This document shows positions 41,236-51,232 of a DNA stretch of 64,000 nucleotides, piece after piece. A model generated the notes under the pieces. It was not told the DNA's origin and searched no databases. It worked only from the letters and a program-made list of their open reading frames with translations. The stretch's first letter is position 1. Each line of letters starts with the position of its first letter. This DNA comes from Pseudohoeflea suaedae. GTDB lineage: Bacteria > Pseudomonadota > Alphaproteobacteria > Rhizobiales > Rhizobiaceae. The translations under genes were made by a program, and so were the position numbers. The DNA is taken from positions 496,001-560,000 of the forward strand of contig NZ_SMSI01000002.1 of assembly GCF_004354915.1 (NCBI RefSeq), written 5' to 3'.

Positions 41236-41264
41236 TTGACTTTTCTCCTCCGAGTCCGGTAAAG
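41236..41264 (+). promoter_or_regulatory. candidate promoter of the alpha operon
   Basis: TTGACT, a 17-base spacer and GTAAAG lie 18 bases after the adk stop. The strong -35 box and correct spacing suggest that rpsM-rpsK-rpoA-rplQ have their own promoter in addition to read-through. Confidence 0.55.
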
Positions 41265-41289
41265 ACCGCGCAACTCGCGACACAACTGC

Positions 41290-41332
41290 GATCAGCGCGT
41301 CTCCCCGGGGATTCGGGGAAACGTTTCTGATC
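41290..41332 (+). promoter_or_regulatory. long leader hairpin upstream of rpsM
   Basis: GATCAG pairs with CTGATC on the outside and CGT-C-TCCCC with GGGGA-A-ACG inside, around a short loop. It lies in the 5' leader predicted from the promoter at 41236 and is a candidate for autoregulation by an alpha-operon protein. Confidence 0.45.
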
Positions 41333-41426
41333 GCTATATTTGTGCCGGGAATTTAGCGCACACGCCCGCGGCCATGCCGCGATGAACGAAGACAACCGGA
41401 GCAATCCGGAATCAAGGAGTAGAGAC

Positions 41427-41795
41427 GTGGCCCGTATTGCTGGCGTCAACATCCCGACGAACAAGCGCGTTATCATCGCGCTGACCTACATCCACGGGAT
41501 CGGCGACAAGTTCGCCAAGGAAATCGTGGAGAAGGTGGGTATCCCGCTGGAGCGTCGCGTGAGCGAACTCTCCGATGCAGAAGTCCTGCAGATCCGTGAA
41601 ACCATCGACCGCGACTACCAGGTCGAAGGCGATCTGCGCCGTGAGCACTCGATGAACGTCAAGCGCCTCATGGACCTGGGTTGCTACCGTGGCCTGCGTC
41701 ACCGTCGCGGCCTTCCGGTCCACGGTCAGCGCACGCACACCAATGCCCGTACCCGCAAGGGCCCGGCAAAGGCGATTGCAGGCAAGAAGAAGTAA
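41427..41795 (+). CDS. rpsM: 30S ribosomal protein S13
   Basis: A 122-residue S13. It begins [21 protein letters not shown] and has the C-terminal signature [20 protein letters not shown]. It contacts P-site tRNA and S19. The GTG at 41427 is chosen because AAGGAGT lies 7 bases upstream and the sequence before it is not conserved. Confidence 0.97.
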   Translation: MARIAGVNIPTNKRVIIALTYIHGIGDKFAKEIVEKVGIPLERRVSELSDAEVLQIRETIDRDYQVEGDLRREHSMNVKRLMDLGCYRGLRHRRGLPVHGQRTHTNARTRKGPAKAIAGKKK

Positions 41796-41930
41796 TTTTC
41801 GCGAGCGAATGGCGAAGCAGCGTGTAGCGATGTCGGGTTGATCCCATTCGCGAACCGCCAGTCCCTATTCGCTTTCGAAGGTGTAGCCGCTGGAAATACG
41901 GCGGTGCAGATATCGTTTGAAAGGTAAAAA

Positions 41931-42320
41931 ATGGCCAAGGAAGCCGCACGCGTCCGTCGTCGCGAACGCAAGAATATCTCGTCGGGCGTCGCCCACGTGA
42001 ACTCGACCTTCAACAATACCATGATCACGATCACGGATGCCCAGGGCAACGCGATCTCCTGGTCGTCGGCCGGTTCGAAGGGCTTCAAGGGTTCGCGCAA
42101 ATCGACCCCGTTCGCTGCGCAGATGGCTGCTGAAGACGCTGCCAAGAAGGCTCAGGAACACGGCATGAAGTCGCTGGAAGTCGAAGTCTGCGGACCCGGT
42201 TCGGGTCGCGAATCGGCTCTGCGCGCCCTGCAGGCTGCCGGCTTCACCATCACCTCGATCCGTGATGTGACGCCGATCCCGCACAATGGCTGCCGCCCGC
42301 GCAAGAAGCGCCGCGTCTGA
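41931..42320 (+). CDS. rpsK: 30S ribosomal protein S11
   Basis: A 129-residue S11, the same length as in E. coli. [19 protein letters not shown], the motif [20 protein letters not shown] and the C-terminal [15 protein letters not shown] are diagnostic. It forms the platform near the mRNA exit. A 135-base gap separates it from rpsM, and rpsD does not follow as it does in enterobacteria. Confidence 0.98.
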   Translation: MAKEAARVRRRERKNISSGVAHVNSTFNNTMITITDAQGNAISWSSAGSKGFKGSRKSTPFAAQMAAEDAAKKAQEHGMKSLEVEVCGPGSGRESALRALQAAGFTITSIRDVTPIPHNGCRPRKKRRV

Positions 42321-42420
42321 TCCACTGGCTTTCAGACCCGTCGGGCCTTCGAGGCACTCGGCGGGTCCGTCTCTTATGACCGTCACGAATGGATAGTGGC
42401 GGCAACGGAAGGCAAACAAC

Positions 42421-43431
42421 ATGATTCAGAAAAACTGGCAGGAACTGATCAAGCCGAACAAGGTCGAGTTCACCGCGTCGGGCCGCACCAAGGCGACCGT
42501 CGTTGCGGAACCGCTCGAGCGCGGCTTCGGCCTGACCCTCGGCAACGCGCTGCGTCGCGTGCTTCTGTCCTCGCTGCGCGGCGCTGCCGTGACTGCGGTT
42601 CAGATCGACGGCGTTCTGCATGAGTTCTCGTCGATCCCGGGTGTGCGCGAAGATGTCACCGACATCGTTCTCAACATCAAGGAAATCGCAGTTGCCATGG
42701 AAGGTGACGAGCCCAAGCGCATGGTCGTGCGCAAGCAGGGCCCGGGCGTCGTCAAGGCAGGCGACATCCAGACCGTGGGCGACATCGAGATCCTCAACCC
42801 GGAACTCGCTCTCTGCACGCTCGATGAAGGCGCTGAAATCCGCATGGAATTCACCGTCAACAACGGCAAGGGCTACGTGCCGGCGGACCGCAACCGCGCC
42901 GAAGACGCTCCGATCGGGCTTATCCCCGTCGACAGCCTGTATTCGCCGGTCAAGAAGGTCTCCTACAAGGTGGAAAACACCCGTGAAGGCCAGGTTCTCG
43001 ACTACGACAAGCTGACGCTCTCGATCGAGACCGACGGTTCGGTCACCGGTGAGGACGCAGTGGCCTATGCCGCTCGCATTCTTCAGGACCAGCTCGGTGT
43101 CTTCGTCAACTTCGAAGAGCCGCAGAAGGAAGTCCAGGAAGAGACCGTCGCAGAGCTCGCCTTCAACCCGGCGCTGCTCAAGAAGGTCGACGAACTGGAA
43201 CTCTCTGTCCGTTCGGCGAACTGCCTGAAGAACGACAACATCGTCTATATCGGCGACCTCATCCAGAAGTCCGAGGCGGAAATGCTCCGCACTCCGAACT
43301 TCGGCCGCAAGTCGCTGAATGAAATCAAGGAAGTCCTCGCTTCCATGGGCCTGCATCTCGGTATGGAAGTACCGTCCTGGCCGCCGGAAAACATCGAGGA
43401 CCTCGCAAAGCGTTACGAAGACCAGTATTAA
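42421..43431 (+). CDS. rpoA: DNA-directed RNA polymerase subunit alpha
   Basis: A 336-residue alpha subunit. The N-terminal assembly domain includes [20 protein letters not shown]; after a linker, the C-terminal domain (from about residue 255) includes [19 protein letters not shown], with the arginine that binds UP elements, and [10 protein letters not shown]. It directly follows rpsK, with 100 bases that contain a GACCCG/CGGGTC hairpin. Confidence 0.99.
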   Translation: MIQKNWQELIKPNKVEFTASGRTKATVVAEPLERGFGLTLGNALRRVLLSSLRGAAVTAVQIDGVLHEFSSIPGVREDVTDIVLNIKEIAVAMEGDEPKRMVVRKQGPGVVKAGDIQTVGDIEILNPELALCTLDEGAEIRMEFTVNNGKGYVPADRNRAEDAPIGLIPVDSLYSPVKKVSYKVENTREGQVLDYDKLTLSIETDGSVTGEDAVAYAARILQDQLGVFVNFEEPQKEVQEETVAELAFNPALLKKVDELELSVRSANCLKNDNIVYIGDLIQKSEAEMLRTPNFGRKSLNEIKEVLASMGLHLGMEVPSWPPENIEDLAKRYEDQY

Positions 43432-43483
43432 CCGTTCAAACGGCAGGCTTTATGGGTAGGCCTGCATGTGAAGGAGAAGGGCC

Positions 43484-43915
43484 ATGCGCCACGGAATTTC
43501 CGGCCGCAAGCTGAACCGCACCTCTAGCCACCGCAAGGCAATGTTTGCCAACATGGCGGCTTCGCTCATTGAGCACGAACAGATCGTGACGACCTTGCCG
43601 AAGGCCAAGGAAATCCGTCCGATCGTCGAGAAGCTCGTCACGCTCGGCAAGCGCGGCGACCTGCATGCTCGTCGTCAGGCGATCTCGCAGATCAAGGACC
43701 AGGACGCCGTCCGCAAGCTGTTCGATTCGCTGGCCGCACGCTATGCGACCCGCAACGGTGGCTACCTGCGCATTATGAAGGCGGGTTTCCGCACCGGCGA
43801 CAACGCACCGATGGCTGTCATCGAGTTCGTGGACCGCGATGTGGATGCCAAGGGTGCGAAGGATCGCGCCCGTCTCGAAGCCGAGGCAGCCGCTGACGAA
43901 TCCGAAGCCGCATAA
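43484..43915 (+). CDS. rplQ: 50S ribosomal protein L17
   Basis: A 143-residue L17, longer than E. coli (127) by an acidic, Ala-rich tail. The conserved start [20 protein letters not shown] and [16 protein letters not shown] are present. It is the last gene of the ribosomal superoperon and is followed by a terminator. Confidence 0.98.
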   Translation: MRHGISGRKLNRTSSHRKAMFANMAASLIEHEQIVTTLPKAKEIRPIVEKLVTLGKRGDLHARRQAISQIKDQDAVRKLFDSLAARYATRNGGYLRIMKAGFRTGDNAPMAVIEFVDRDVDAKGAKDRARLEAEAAADESEAA

Positions 43916-43944
43916 TTCCCACGCGACTTCATCCGATTTGACAG

Positions 43945-43975
43945 AAGCCGGGCCCTCGGGTCCGGCTTTTGTCGT
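43945..43975 (+). terminator. terminator at the end of the ribosomal superoperon
   Basis: AAGCCGG and CCGGCTT pair around a 10-base loop that itself contains CCC/GGG, followed by TTGTCGTTTT. It lies 29 bases after the rplQ stop. Confidence 0.75.
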
Positions 43976-44122
43976 TTTACGGCCGGAATGGTGACCTGTC
44001 TTCCCGGGATCGGGGTAGTGACACAGGCCGCTCATTGATTTAGTCCGGCTAGACATATCCAGAACTGGCGCGCGGTATTCACGCGAAGCTGGTCGGTGAA
44101 AGACATATATGGAGGAAGGCTG

Positions 44123-45958
44123 ATGCCCGCATATCGGTCGAAGACGAGTACACACGGACGCAACATGGCCGGCGCGCGCGGATTGTGGCGCGCCACCGGC
44201 ATGAAGGATGACGATTTCGGCAAGCCGATCATCGCCGTCGTCAATTCCTTCACCCAGTTCGTGCCCGGCCACGTGCACCTCAAGGATCTCGGCCAGCTCG
44301 TCGCCCGCGAGATCGAGGCGGCCGGCGGTGTCGCCAAGGAATTCAACACGATCGCCGTCGACGACGGCATCGCCATGGGCCATGACGGAATGCTCTACTC
44401 GCTGCCGTCGCGCGAGATCATCGCGGATTCGGTCGAGTACATGGTCAACGCCCATTGCGCCGACGCCATGGTATGCATCTCCAACTGCGACAAGATCACG
44501 CCCGGCATGCTGAATGCCGCGATGCGCCTGAACATCCCGGCGATCTTCGTGTCCGGTGGTCCGATGGAAGCCGGCAAGGTGACGCTCAAGGGCAAGCAGG
44601 TCTCGCTCGACCTGATCGACGCCATGGTCGCGGCAGCGGACGACAAGGTCTCAGACGAGGACGTCCAGACCATCGAGCGTTCGGCATGCCCGACCTGCGG
44701 TTCGTGTTCGGGCATGTTTACCGCCAATTCGATGAACTGCCTGACCGAGGCGCTCGGCCTGTCGCTGCCGGGCAATGGTTCGACGCTCGCCACGCACTCG
44801 GACCGCAAGCGGCTGTTCGTCGAAGCCGGTCACCAGATCGTCGACATCACCCGTCGCTACTACGAGCAGGACGACGAAAGCGTGCTGCCGCGCTCGATCT
44901 GTTCGAAGGAAGCCTTCGAGAACGCCATGTCGCTCGATATCGCCATGGGCGGCTCGACGAATACGGTGCTGCATATCCTCGCGGCGGCCTATGAGGGCAA
45001 TATCGATTTCACCATGGACGACATCGATCGTCTGTCGCGCAAGGTTCCGTGCCTTTCCAAGGTCGCGCCCGCCAAGAGCGACGTTCACATGGAGGACGTC
45101 CACCGCGCGGGCGGCATCATGCGCATTCTGGGCGAACTGGACCGTGGCGGCCTGATCAAGCGTGACTGCCCGACGGTTCACGAGGCAACCCTCGGCGACG
45201 CGATCGATCGCTGGGATATCACCCGCACCAATTCCGAGACCGTGCGCGAATTCTTCAGGGCGGCTCCGGGCGGCGTTCCCACCCAGACGGCTTTTTCGCA
45301 GTCCTCGCGCTGGGACGAACTCGACACCGACAGCGAGAACGGCGTCATCCGCTCGGTCGAGAAGCCGTTCTCCAAGGATGGCGGTCTCGCCGTGCTCAAG
45401 GGCAATATCGCACTCGACGGCTGCATCGTGAAGACAGCCGGCGTCGACGAGAGCATTCTGAAATTCTCCGGTCCCGCGGTCGTCTACGAAAGTCAGGATG
45501 CGGCGGTGAAGGGCATCCTGTCGAACGAGGTGAAGGCAGGCGATGTCGTCGTCATCATCTATGAGGGCCCCAAGGGCGGCCCGGGGATGCAGGAAATGCT
45601 CTATCCGACGAGCTACCTGAAATCCAAGGGCCTCGGTAAGTCCTGCGCGCTGATCACCGATGGCCGTTTTTCGGGCGGTACATCCGGCCTGTCGATCGGC
45701 CATGCGTCGCCGGAAGCCGCCAATGGCGGGGCCATCGGTCTCGTCCGCCAGGGCGACATGATCGACATCGACATTCCGGGCCGCACCATCAGCCTGCGTG
45801 TCAGCCCGGCGGAGCTTGAAGCACGCCGGACCGCGCAGGACATGAAGGGCTGGAAGCCGGAAGCGCCGCGCAAGCGCAACATCACCACCGCGCTCAAGGC
45901 CTATGCCGCCTTCGCTGCCAGTGCCGACAAGGGTGCGGTCCGCATTCTGCCGGAATAG
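44123..45958 (+). CDS. ilvD: dihydroxy-acid dehydratase
   Basis: A 611-residue iron-sulfur dehydratase of the isoleucine/valine pathway that converts 2,3-dihydroxy-3-methyl acids to 2-keto acids. Cluster and active-site blocks are [12 protein letters not shown] (near residue 118), [19 protein letters not shown] (near 190) and [14 protein letters not shown] near the C-terminus with the catalytic serine. The start at [12 protein letters not shown] follows ATGGAGGAAGGC; an in-frame ATG nine codons upstream lacks a site. Paralogues acting on sugar acids exist, but length and motifs fit IlvD. Confidence 0.96.
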   Translation: MPAYRSKTSTHGRNMAGARGLWRATGMKDDDFGKPIIAVVNSFTQFVPGHVHLKDLGQLVAREIEAAGGVAKEFNTIAVDDGIAMGHDGMLYSLPSREIIADSVEYMVNAHCADAMVCISNCDKITPGMLNAAMRLNIPAIFVSGGPMEAGKVTLKGKQVSLDLIDAMVAAADDKVSDEDVQTIERSACPTCGSCSGMFTANSMNCLTEALGLSLPGNGSTLATHSDRKRLFVEAGHQIVDITRRYYEQDDESVLPRSICSKEAFENAMSLDIAMGGSTNTVLHILAAAYEGNIDFTMDDIDRLSRKVPCLSKVAPAKSDVHMEDVHRAGGIMRILGELDRGGLIKRDCPTVHEATLGDAIDRWDITRTNSETVREFFRAAPGGVPTQTAFSQSSRWDELDTDSENGVIRSVEKPFSKDGGLAVLKGNIALDGCIVKTAGVDESILKFSGPAVVYESQDAAVKGILSNEVKAGDVVVIIYEGPKGGPGMQEMLYPTSYLKSKGLGKSCALITDGRFSGGTSGLSIGHASPEAANGGAIGLVRQGDMIDIDIPGRTISLRVSPAELEARRTAQDMKGWKPEAPRKRNITTALKAYAAFAASADKGAVRILPE

Positions 45959-45981
45959 GCGCATCTGCGTGTCTTTGCGTG

Positions 45982-46014
45982 AAGCCCGCCGGATTTTCGG
46001 CGGGCTTTTTTGTT
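45982..46014 (+). terminator. intrinsic terminator after ilvD
   Basis: AAGCCCGCCG and CGGCGGGCTT form a perfect 10-bp stem with GATTTT loop, followed by TTTTTGTTTT. Confidence 0.93.
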
Positions 46015-46143
46015 TTCGGCCATTCGTCGCCGATTTTGTCATCAGCCCCGAATCTGCCACGAAAACGGGGATAACCCTTTCCGCAGTGGACCCACGTTCC
46101 CATATTGCCGCTATTGCTGACCACCACATTTACGAGGATTGCC

Positions 46144-47733
46144 ATGCTGCCGCGAAACACCATCCGTCACGCCGCCGCCATACTCACCGTCGCGCTCGTC
46201 ATGGCGGCGACGGGCGAGGGGATCGGTGGGGCAGGACAGGCGCAAGCGCAGGATGCGCAGAAGAGTTTTACTGAGACGCTCGGCGAACTGTTTCGCGATA
46301 CGCTCGGCGGCACTGAAGACGCCGGGTCTGCGGCACCGGAGGCGGAAGCGCCCGCACCGAAGGCCGAGGCACCTGTCCCGGCAGCTTCGCAGCCTGTCGA
46401 TGTGTCTGCGAGGAAGGTGCCTGCGTCACGCTCCGAAATGGCGATGAGCTTTTCTCCGCTCGTCAAGCAGACGGCTCCGGCCGTGGTCAATGTTTATGCC
46501 GACCGCACCGTGACCAGCCGCAGCCCCTTTGACGGCGATCCCTTCTTCGAACAGTTCTTCGGCCGCTCGCTGCCCAATCGTACCCAGAAGCAGTCGTCGC
46601 TCGGCTCCGGCGTCATCGTGCAGGAATCGGGTATCGTGGTGACAAACAACCACGTCATCGCCGGTGCGGACGATATACGCGTGGCGCTTTCGGACGGGCG
46701 CGAATTCGAGAGCAAGGTTCTGCTCAAGGATGAGCGTTTCGATCTCGCCGTGCTGAAAATCAATTCCGACAGCCAGTTCCCGACCGTCGGGTTCGGCGAT
46801 TCCGATGCCATGGAGGTCGGCGATCTGGTGCTTGCCATCGGCAACCCGTTCGGCGTCGGCCAGACGGTGACGAGCGGCATCGTTTCCGCGCTCGCGCGCA
46901 ACCGGATCGGGGTTTCGGATTTCGGCTTCTTCATCCAGACCGACGCGGCCATCAATCCCGGCAATTCGGGTGGCGCACTCATCGACATGCACGGAGATCT
47001 GATCGGCATCAATACGGCGATCTTCTCGCGATCCGGCGGCTCGAACGGTATCGGATTTGCGATCCCCGCCAATCTCGTCCGCGCCTTCGCGCTGACGGCC
47101 GAGAATGGCGGCGACCGTTTCGATCCGCCCTATATCGGCGCCTCCTTCCAGCCGGTGACCCCGGATATCGCCGAGGCACTCGGCATGCGCAACGCCACCG
47201 GCGCGCTCGTTGTCGAGGTCGACGAGGACGGACCGGCAGCGAAGGCGGGGCTTCACTCGGGCGACATCATCACCGGGTTCAACGGCCAGCCCGTCGAACA
47301 TCCCGACGCGCTCGGCTACCGTCTCGCCACCGCCGCTGTCGGCGAGACTGTCGAACTGGCGGTCACCACCAATGGCGGGCAGGAGACGCTTTCGGTCAAG
47401 TTGATCAAGACGCCGGAAGACAGGATCGTGCGTCCGGTTCCGATCGGCGGCGACAGCCCGTTCGCCGGTATCTCGGTGCAGCCGCTGACGCCGGCCGATG
47501 CCTCGCAGCTCAAGATCCGCTCGGATATCCAGGGTCTCGTCATCACCGCGGTCGCCCAGCAGTCGCGGGCCGCCCAGTACGGTTTCCGTCCCGGGGACGT
47601 CATCACTTCGGTCGACGGCGTGGGCACGACGACGCCGGACGCGCTTCAGGACGCCGCTGACGAAGGCGGGTTCACGATCCGGTTCGAGCTCATCCGCAAC
47701 GGACGGCTGATCCGCCAGATGTTCAACCGCTGA
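46144..47733 (+). CDS. periplasmic serine endoprotease, Do-like (DegP/DegQ family)
   Basis: A 529-residue HtrA-family protease and chaperone. A signal peptide (AAILTVALVMAATGEG region, cleavage probably near AQAQD) is followed by a Pro/Ala/Glu-rich linker to about residue 90, then the trypsin-like domain with triad His170 (NNHVI), Asp200 (DLAVLKI) and Ser275 (NPGNSGGAL), and two PDZ domains. It should degrade misfolded envelope proteins. Which Deg paralogue it is cannot be told from one sequence. The stop overlaps the rarA start by one base, an arrangement that couples it to a cytosolic DNA-repair gene. Confidence 0.95.
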   Translation: MLPRNTIRHAAAILTVALVMAATGEGIGGAGQAQAQDAQKSFTETLGELFRDTLGGTEDAGSAAPEAEAPAPKAEAPVPAASQPVDVSARKVPASRSEMAMSFSPLVKQTAPAVVNVYADRTVTSRSPFDGDPFFEQFFGRSLPNRTQKQSSLGSGVIVQESGIVVTNNHVIAGADDIRVALSDGREFESKVLLKDERFDLAVLKINSDSQFPTVGFGDSDAMEVGDLVLAIGNPFGVGQTVTSGIVSALARNRIGVSDFGFFIQTDAAINPGNSGGALIDMHGDLIGINTAIFSRSGGSNGIGFAIPANLVRAFALTAENGGDRFDPPYIGASFQPVTPDIAEALGMRNATGALVVEVDEDGPAAKAGLHSGDIITGFNGQPVEHPDALGYRLATAAVGETVELAVTTNGGQETLSVKLIKTPEDRIVRPVPIGGDSPFAGISVQPLTPADASQLKIRSDIQGLVITAVAQQSRAAQYGFRPGDVITSVDGVGTTTPDALQDAADEGGFTIRFELIRNGRLIRQMFNR

Positions 47734-49040
47734 TGGCCGATCTCTTCGCAGATCCCTCCGCCGCCGAAAAGGTCGCCCGGCCGCTTGCCGACCGGCTGCG
47801 CCCGAGGTCGCTCGCGGAGGTCAGCGGCCAGGATCATCTGACCGGTGCGGACGGCATCCTGACCCGGATGATCGCTTCAGGCAGTCTCGGTTCGATGATT
47901 TTCTGGGGGCCGCCCGGCACCGGCAAGACGACGGTCGCGCGGCTTCTGGCCGGTGAGACCGATCTCGCCTTCGAGCAGATATCGGCCATCTTCTCGGGCG
48001 TGGCGGATCTGAAGAAGGTCTTCGAAGCAGCACGGTCGCGCCGCATGGGCGGGCGCCAGACGCTGCTCTTCGTCGACGAGATCCATCGCTTCAACCGAGC
48101 GCAACAGGACAGCTTTCTTCCGGTCATGGAGGACGGCACGATCGTGCTGGTGGGAGCGACGACGGAAAATCCGTCATTCGAGCTCAATGCGGCCTTGCTG
48201 TCGCGTGCGCGCGTGCTCACCTTCAAGTCCCATGACGAGGATAGCCTCAACCGCCTTCTCGAGCGTGCGGAGGAGAACGAGGGCAGGGAATTGCCGCTCG
48301 ACGAGGGCGCCCGGCAGACGCTTTTGCGCATGGCAGACGGCGATGGCCGTTCGGCGTTGACGCTCGCCGAGGAAGTATGGCGGGCGGCACGTGAGGGCGA
48401 GACCTTCGATACGGCGACGCTCGTCAGCGTCGTCCAGCGCCGCGCTCCGGTCTACGACAAGGGCCAGGACGGCCATTACAACCTCATCTCTGCCCTTCAC
48501 AAGTCGGTCCGCGGGTCGGATCCCGATGCGGCGCTCTATTACCTGTGCCGGATGTTCGATGCGGGCGAGGATCCGCTCTTCATAGGTCGCCGGCTGGTGC
48601 GGATGGCATCCGAAGATATCGGGCTGGCGGATCCGCAGGCGCTCGTCATCGCGAATGCGGCCAAGGATGCCTACGACTATCTCGGCTCGCCCGAGGGGGA
48701 GCTGGCGCTTGCGCAGGCCTGCGTCTATCTCGCCTCGGCTCCCAAGTCGAATGCCGTCTATACGGCCTTCAAACAGGCCATGCGCGTGGCCAGGGAACAC
48801 GGGTCGCTCCTGCCGCCCAAACACATCCTCAACGCGCCCACCAAGCTGATGAAGGGCGAGGGGTATGGTGAGGGATATCTCTATGATCACGACCAGCCCG
48901 ACGCCTTCTCGGGCCAGGACTATTTTCCGGAGGCACTCGGGCGGCAGAATTTCTACGATCCGCCCGAGCGTGGATTCGAGCGCGATATCCGCAAGCGTCT
49001 TGAATTCTGGGCACGCCTGCGCCGGGAGCGCGGGCGCTAG
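47733..49040 (+). CDS. rarA: replication-associated recombination protein A (RarA/MgsA)
   Basis: A 435-residue AAA+ ATPase that acts at stalled replication forks. Walker A is FWGPPGTGKTTVA near residue 59, Walker B is LLFVDEIHRFNRAQQD and sensor 1 is VGATTENPSFELNAALLSRA. The C-terminal tetramerisation region includes HYNLISALHKSVRGSDPDAA. The start overlaps the protease stop (TGATGG). The degP-rarA pair is common in alphaproteobacteria. Confidence 0.96.
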   Translation: MADLFADPSAAEKVARPLADRLRPRSLAEVSGQDHLTGADGILTRMIASGSLGSMIFWGPPGTGKTTVARLLAGETDLAFEQISAIFSGVADLKKVFEAARSRRMGGRQTLLFVDEIHRFNRAQQDSFLPVMEDGTIVLVGATTENPSFELNAALLSRARVLTFKSHDEDSLNRLLERAEENEGRELPLDEGARQTLLRMADGDGRSALTLAEEVWRAAREGETFDTATLVSVVQRRAPVYDKGQDGHYNLISALHKSVRGSDPDAALYYLCRMFDAGEDPLFIGRRLVRMASEDIGLADPQALVIANAAKDAYDYLGSPEGELALAQACVYLASAPKSNAVYTAFKQAMRVAREHGSLLPPKHILNAPTKLMKGEGYGEGYLYDHDQPDAFSGQDYFPEALGRQNFYDPPERGFERDIRKRLEFWARLRRERGR

Positions 49041-49127
49041 ATCCTCCTCCGGTTGATCTACCTCAAGGTATTCATTCAAGGTTGTGGCTAGCGTCCCTCC
49101 GACCCGTGTGGTGGATGGAGGAATGGC

Positions 49128-49664
49128 ATGGCAGTTCTCGTGCTCTATGCAACCGTCGAGGGGCATTCCCGGAAGGTTGCGACGCATATCGCCGAACATC
49201 TGGAAGACAGACGCTACGTCGCCTTGCTGGGCGATGTGCGGGAGCCGGGCTTTACGGTGCCGGGAACCTTCGATGCAGTGTTCATCTGTGCCCCCGTCCA
49301 TCTTGGCCGTTATCCCGAGCCGATCGCGCGGTTCATCGAGGACTGGAAGGACGCGCTGGTGCTGGTGCCGACGGGCTTCGTGTCGATCAGCCTGAGCATT
49401 CAGTCCGACAATCCGGAGGAGCGGGCCGCGGCACGGACGTTCCCCGAGAAGCTCTCGCGGCGCACCGGGTTCTACCCCTCGCATGTTCACCACGCCGCCG
49501 GTGCGCTCAAATATCTCGAATATGACTATTTCAAGCGACTGCTCATGCGGCAGATCGCCGGGAAGGAGGGCGGTCCGGTAGATGCGAGCCGAGATTACGA
49601 GTTTACCGACTGGGACGCATTGAACGGTTTCGTCGATGACGTGATCGCTGAAATCAGGGGCTGA
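49128..49664 (+). CDS. flavodoxin-domain protein, HemG-like
   Basis: A 178-residue flavodoxin-fold protein. The FMN phosphate loop is YATVEGHSRKVA near residue 7 and later blocks FDAVFICAPVHLGRY and TGFVSISLS fit the second and third FMN contacts. The C-terminal DYFKRLLMRQIAGKEGG resembles HemG, the quinone-dependent protoporphyrinogen oxidase. No other haem gene is near, and a role as a general flavodoxin-like oxidoreductase is possible. It starts behind ATGGAGGA. Confidence 0.75.
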   Translation: MAVLVLYATVEGHSRKVATHIAEHLEDRRYVALLGDVREPGFTVPGTFDAVFICAPVHLGRYPEPIARFIEDWKDALVLVPTGFVSISLSIQSDNPEERAAARTFPEKLSRRTGFYPSHVHHAAGALKYLEYDYFKRLLMRQIAGKEGGPVDASRDYEFTDWDALNGFVDDVIAEIRG

Positions 49665-49860
49665 GCCTCTCCTGGTTCCCCTCACGGGACTGCAACAGTT
49701 CGCCGCGCAGGGCGGCGGCGTCACCGCAGCTCCTCTTTCGCGGCAGATACCAATGGGCTAACACTGTGCAACCGCCGCCCCGGTGCCAGTGTGCATGCTC
49801 AGCTGCCTGCCGAGCTTTCAGCCGCCGGACGAGGAGCGTTTCGAGCACTGAAGGGAAATA

Positions 49861-50235
49861 ATGTACTCTTATCTTCTCATATTCGCCGGGGGCGGTCTCG
49901 GCGCAGTTTGCCGATTCGCAGCCACATCTCTGGTCGGGCGGTCTCTGGGAACGAAATTCCCCTGGGGCACACTGTTCGTGAACGTGGCCGGTTCGCTGCT
50001 GATGGGACTGGTGATCGCCTGGCTCGCGCGGCGCTCCTCAGGCGATGCGGGATTGCGGCTTCTGCTGGCAACCGGCTTCCTCGGAGGCTTCACCACATTC
50101 TCCGCTTTCTCGCTGGATGCAGTCTCCCTGTATGAACGGGGTGCAATCTCCGCCGCGGCAGGCTATATCGCGGCCAGTGTAGCCGTTTCGATCCTGGCGC
50201 TCTTCGCGGGGCTGATGGTCGGACGGCAGTTCTGA
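49861..50235 (+). CDS. crcB: fluoride efflux channel CrcB (Fluc)
   Basis: A 124-residue membrane protein with four helices. GGGLGAVCRFAAT in helix 1, GTLFVNVAGSLLMGL and GFLGGFTTFSAFSLDAV are the Fluc signatures, including the conserved Asn and the Phe box. It works as an antiparallel dimer to expel fluoride. The 196 bases upstream do not show a convincing fluoride riboswitch. It is 13 bases before rluC. Confidence 0.95.
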   Translation: MYSYLLIFAGGGLGAVCRFAATSLVGRSLGTKFPWGTLFVNVAGSLLMGLVIAWLARRSSGDAGLRLLLATGFLGGFTTFSAFSLDAVSLYERGAISAAAGYIAASVAVSILALFAGLMVGRQF

Positions 50236-50248
50236 TCAGGAGAATACC

Positions 50249-51232
50249 GTGGCAGGCGTTGAAATGAAGGAGGTCGATGGCGACGAGGCGGGCATGCGTC
50301 TCGACCGCTGGTTCAAGTCGCACTTCCCGGGGCTGGGCTTCGGTGCCCTGCAGAAGCTCTTGAGAACCGGACAGATCCGTGTCGACGGTTCGCGCGCCAA
50401 ATCCGATACGCGGCTGCAGCCCGGTCAGCAGGTGCGCATCCCACCGCTCGGCGTCGATGAAAAGGCTCCCGGTCCGCTTACCGGCAAGACCATTCGCAAT
50501 CGCGAGGACGGCGATGTCCTCGAGGCGATGGTACTGCACGAGGATGACAAGGTGATTGTCTTCAACAAGCCCGCGGGGCTTGCGGTGCAGGGCGGTTCGG
50601 GGATTACCAGGTCGGTCGACAGCATGCTCGAAGCCTGGCGCAACAAGAAGGGCGAGAAGCCGCGCCTGGTTCATCGGCTTGACCGCGACACGGCGGGCGT
50701 TCTGGTCGTGGCGCGCACGCGCGGCGCCGCCCAGCACCTGACCGCAGCCTTCCGCGAGCGCGAGACCAAGAAAACCTACTGGTCGCTGGTCAAGGGCATC
50801 CCGCGCAAGCATGAGGGGCGCATCTCGACCTGGCTCGTCAAGGAAGCAACGCCCGACGGGGACCGGATGCGGATCGCGCAGCATGGCGAGAAGGGGGCCG
50901 ATCACGCCATCTCCCATTACCGCGTCATCGAGACCGCAGGACAGCGCCTCAGCTGGCTCGAAATGGAGCCTTACACGGGCCGTACCCACCAGTTGCGCGT
51001 TCACGCGCTTCACCTGGGGACGCCGATCATCGGCGACCCGAAATATTTCGAGGACGATCCCAACTGGGAGTTCCCGGGCGGCGTGCAGAAGCGCCTTCAC
51101 CTGCTGGCGCGCCGGATCGTCGTTCCCCACCCCAAGGGCGGCACGCTCGACGTCACGGCGCCGCTGCCGCCGCACATGGTCCAGAGCTGGAACCTGATCG
51201 GGTTCGACGAGGCGACCGGAAACGAAGAATGA
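50249..51232 (+). CDS. rluC: 23S rRNA pseudouridine synthase, RluC/RluD family
   Basis: A 327-residue enzyme. The N-terminal S4-like RNA-binding domain (MRLDRWFKSHFPGLGFGALQ) is followed by the catalytic domain with HRLDRDTAGVLVVA, in which Asp145 is the catalytic aspartate. YTGRTHQLRVHALHLGTPI completes the active site. It isomerises specific uridines of 23S rRNA; RluC-type (955, 2504, 2580) is the likely class, but RluD cannot be excluded. It overlaps the HAD gene by four bases. Confidence 0.92.
   Translation: MAGVEMKEVDGDEAGMRLDRWFKSHFPGLGFGALQKLLRTGQIRVDGSRAKSDTRLQPGQQVRIPPLGVDEKAPGPLTGKTIRNREDGDVLEAMVLHEDDKVIVFNKPAGLAVQGGSGITRSVDSMLEAWRNKKGEKPRLVHRLDRDTAGVLVVARTRGAAQHLTAAFRERETKKTYWSLVKGIPRKHEGRISTWLVKEATPDGDRMRIAQHGEKGADHAISHYRVIETAGQRLSWLEMEPYTGRTHQLRVHALHLGTPIIGDPKYFEDDPNWEFPGGVQKRLHLLARRIVVPHPKGGTLDVTAPLPPHMVQSWNLIGFDEATGNEE

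Noticed and set aside
49665-49860. Possible fluoride riboswitch upstream of crcB
   Set aside because: The region is GC-rich with short pairings, but the conserved pseudoknot sequences of the crcB motif could not be found.
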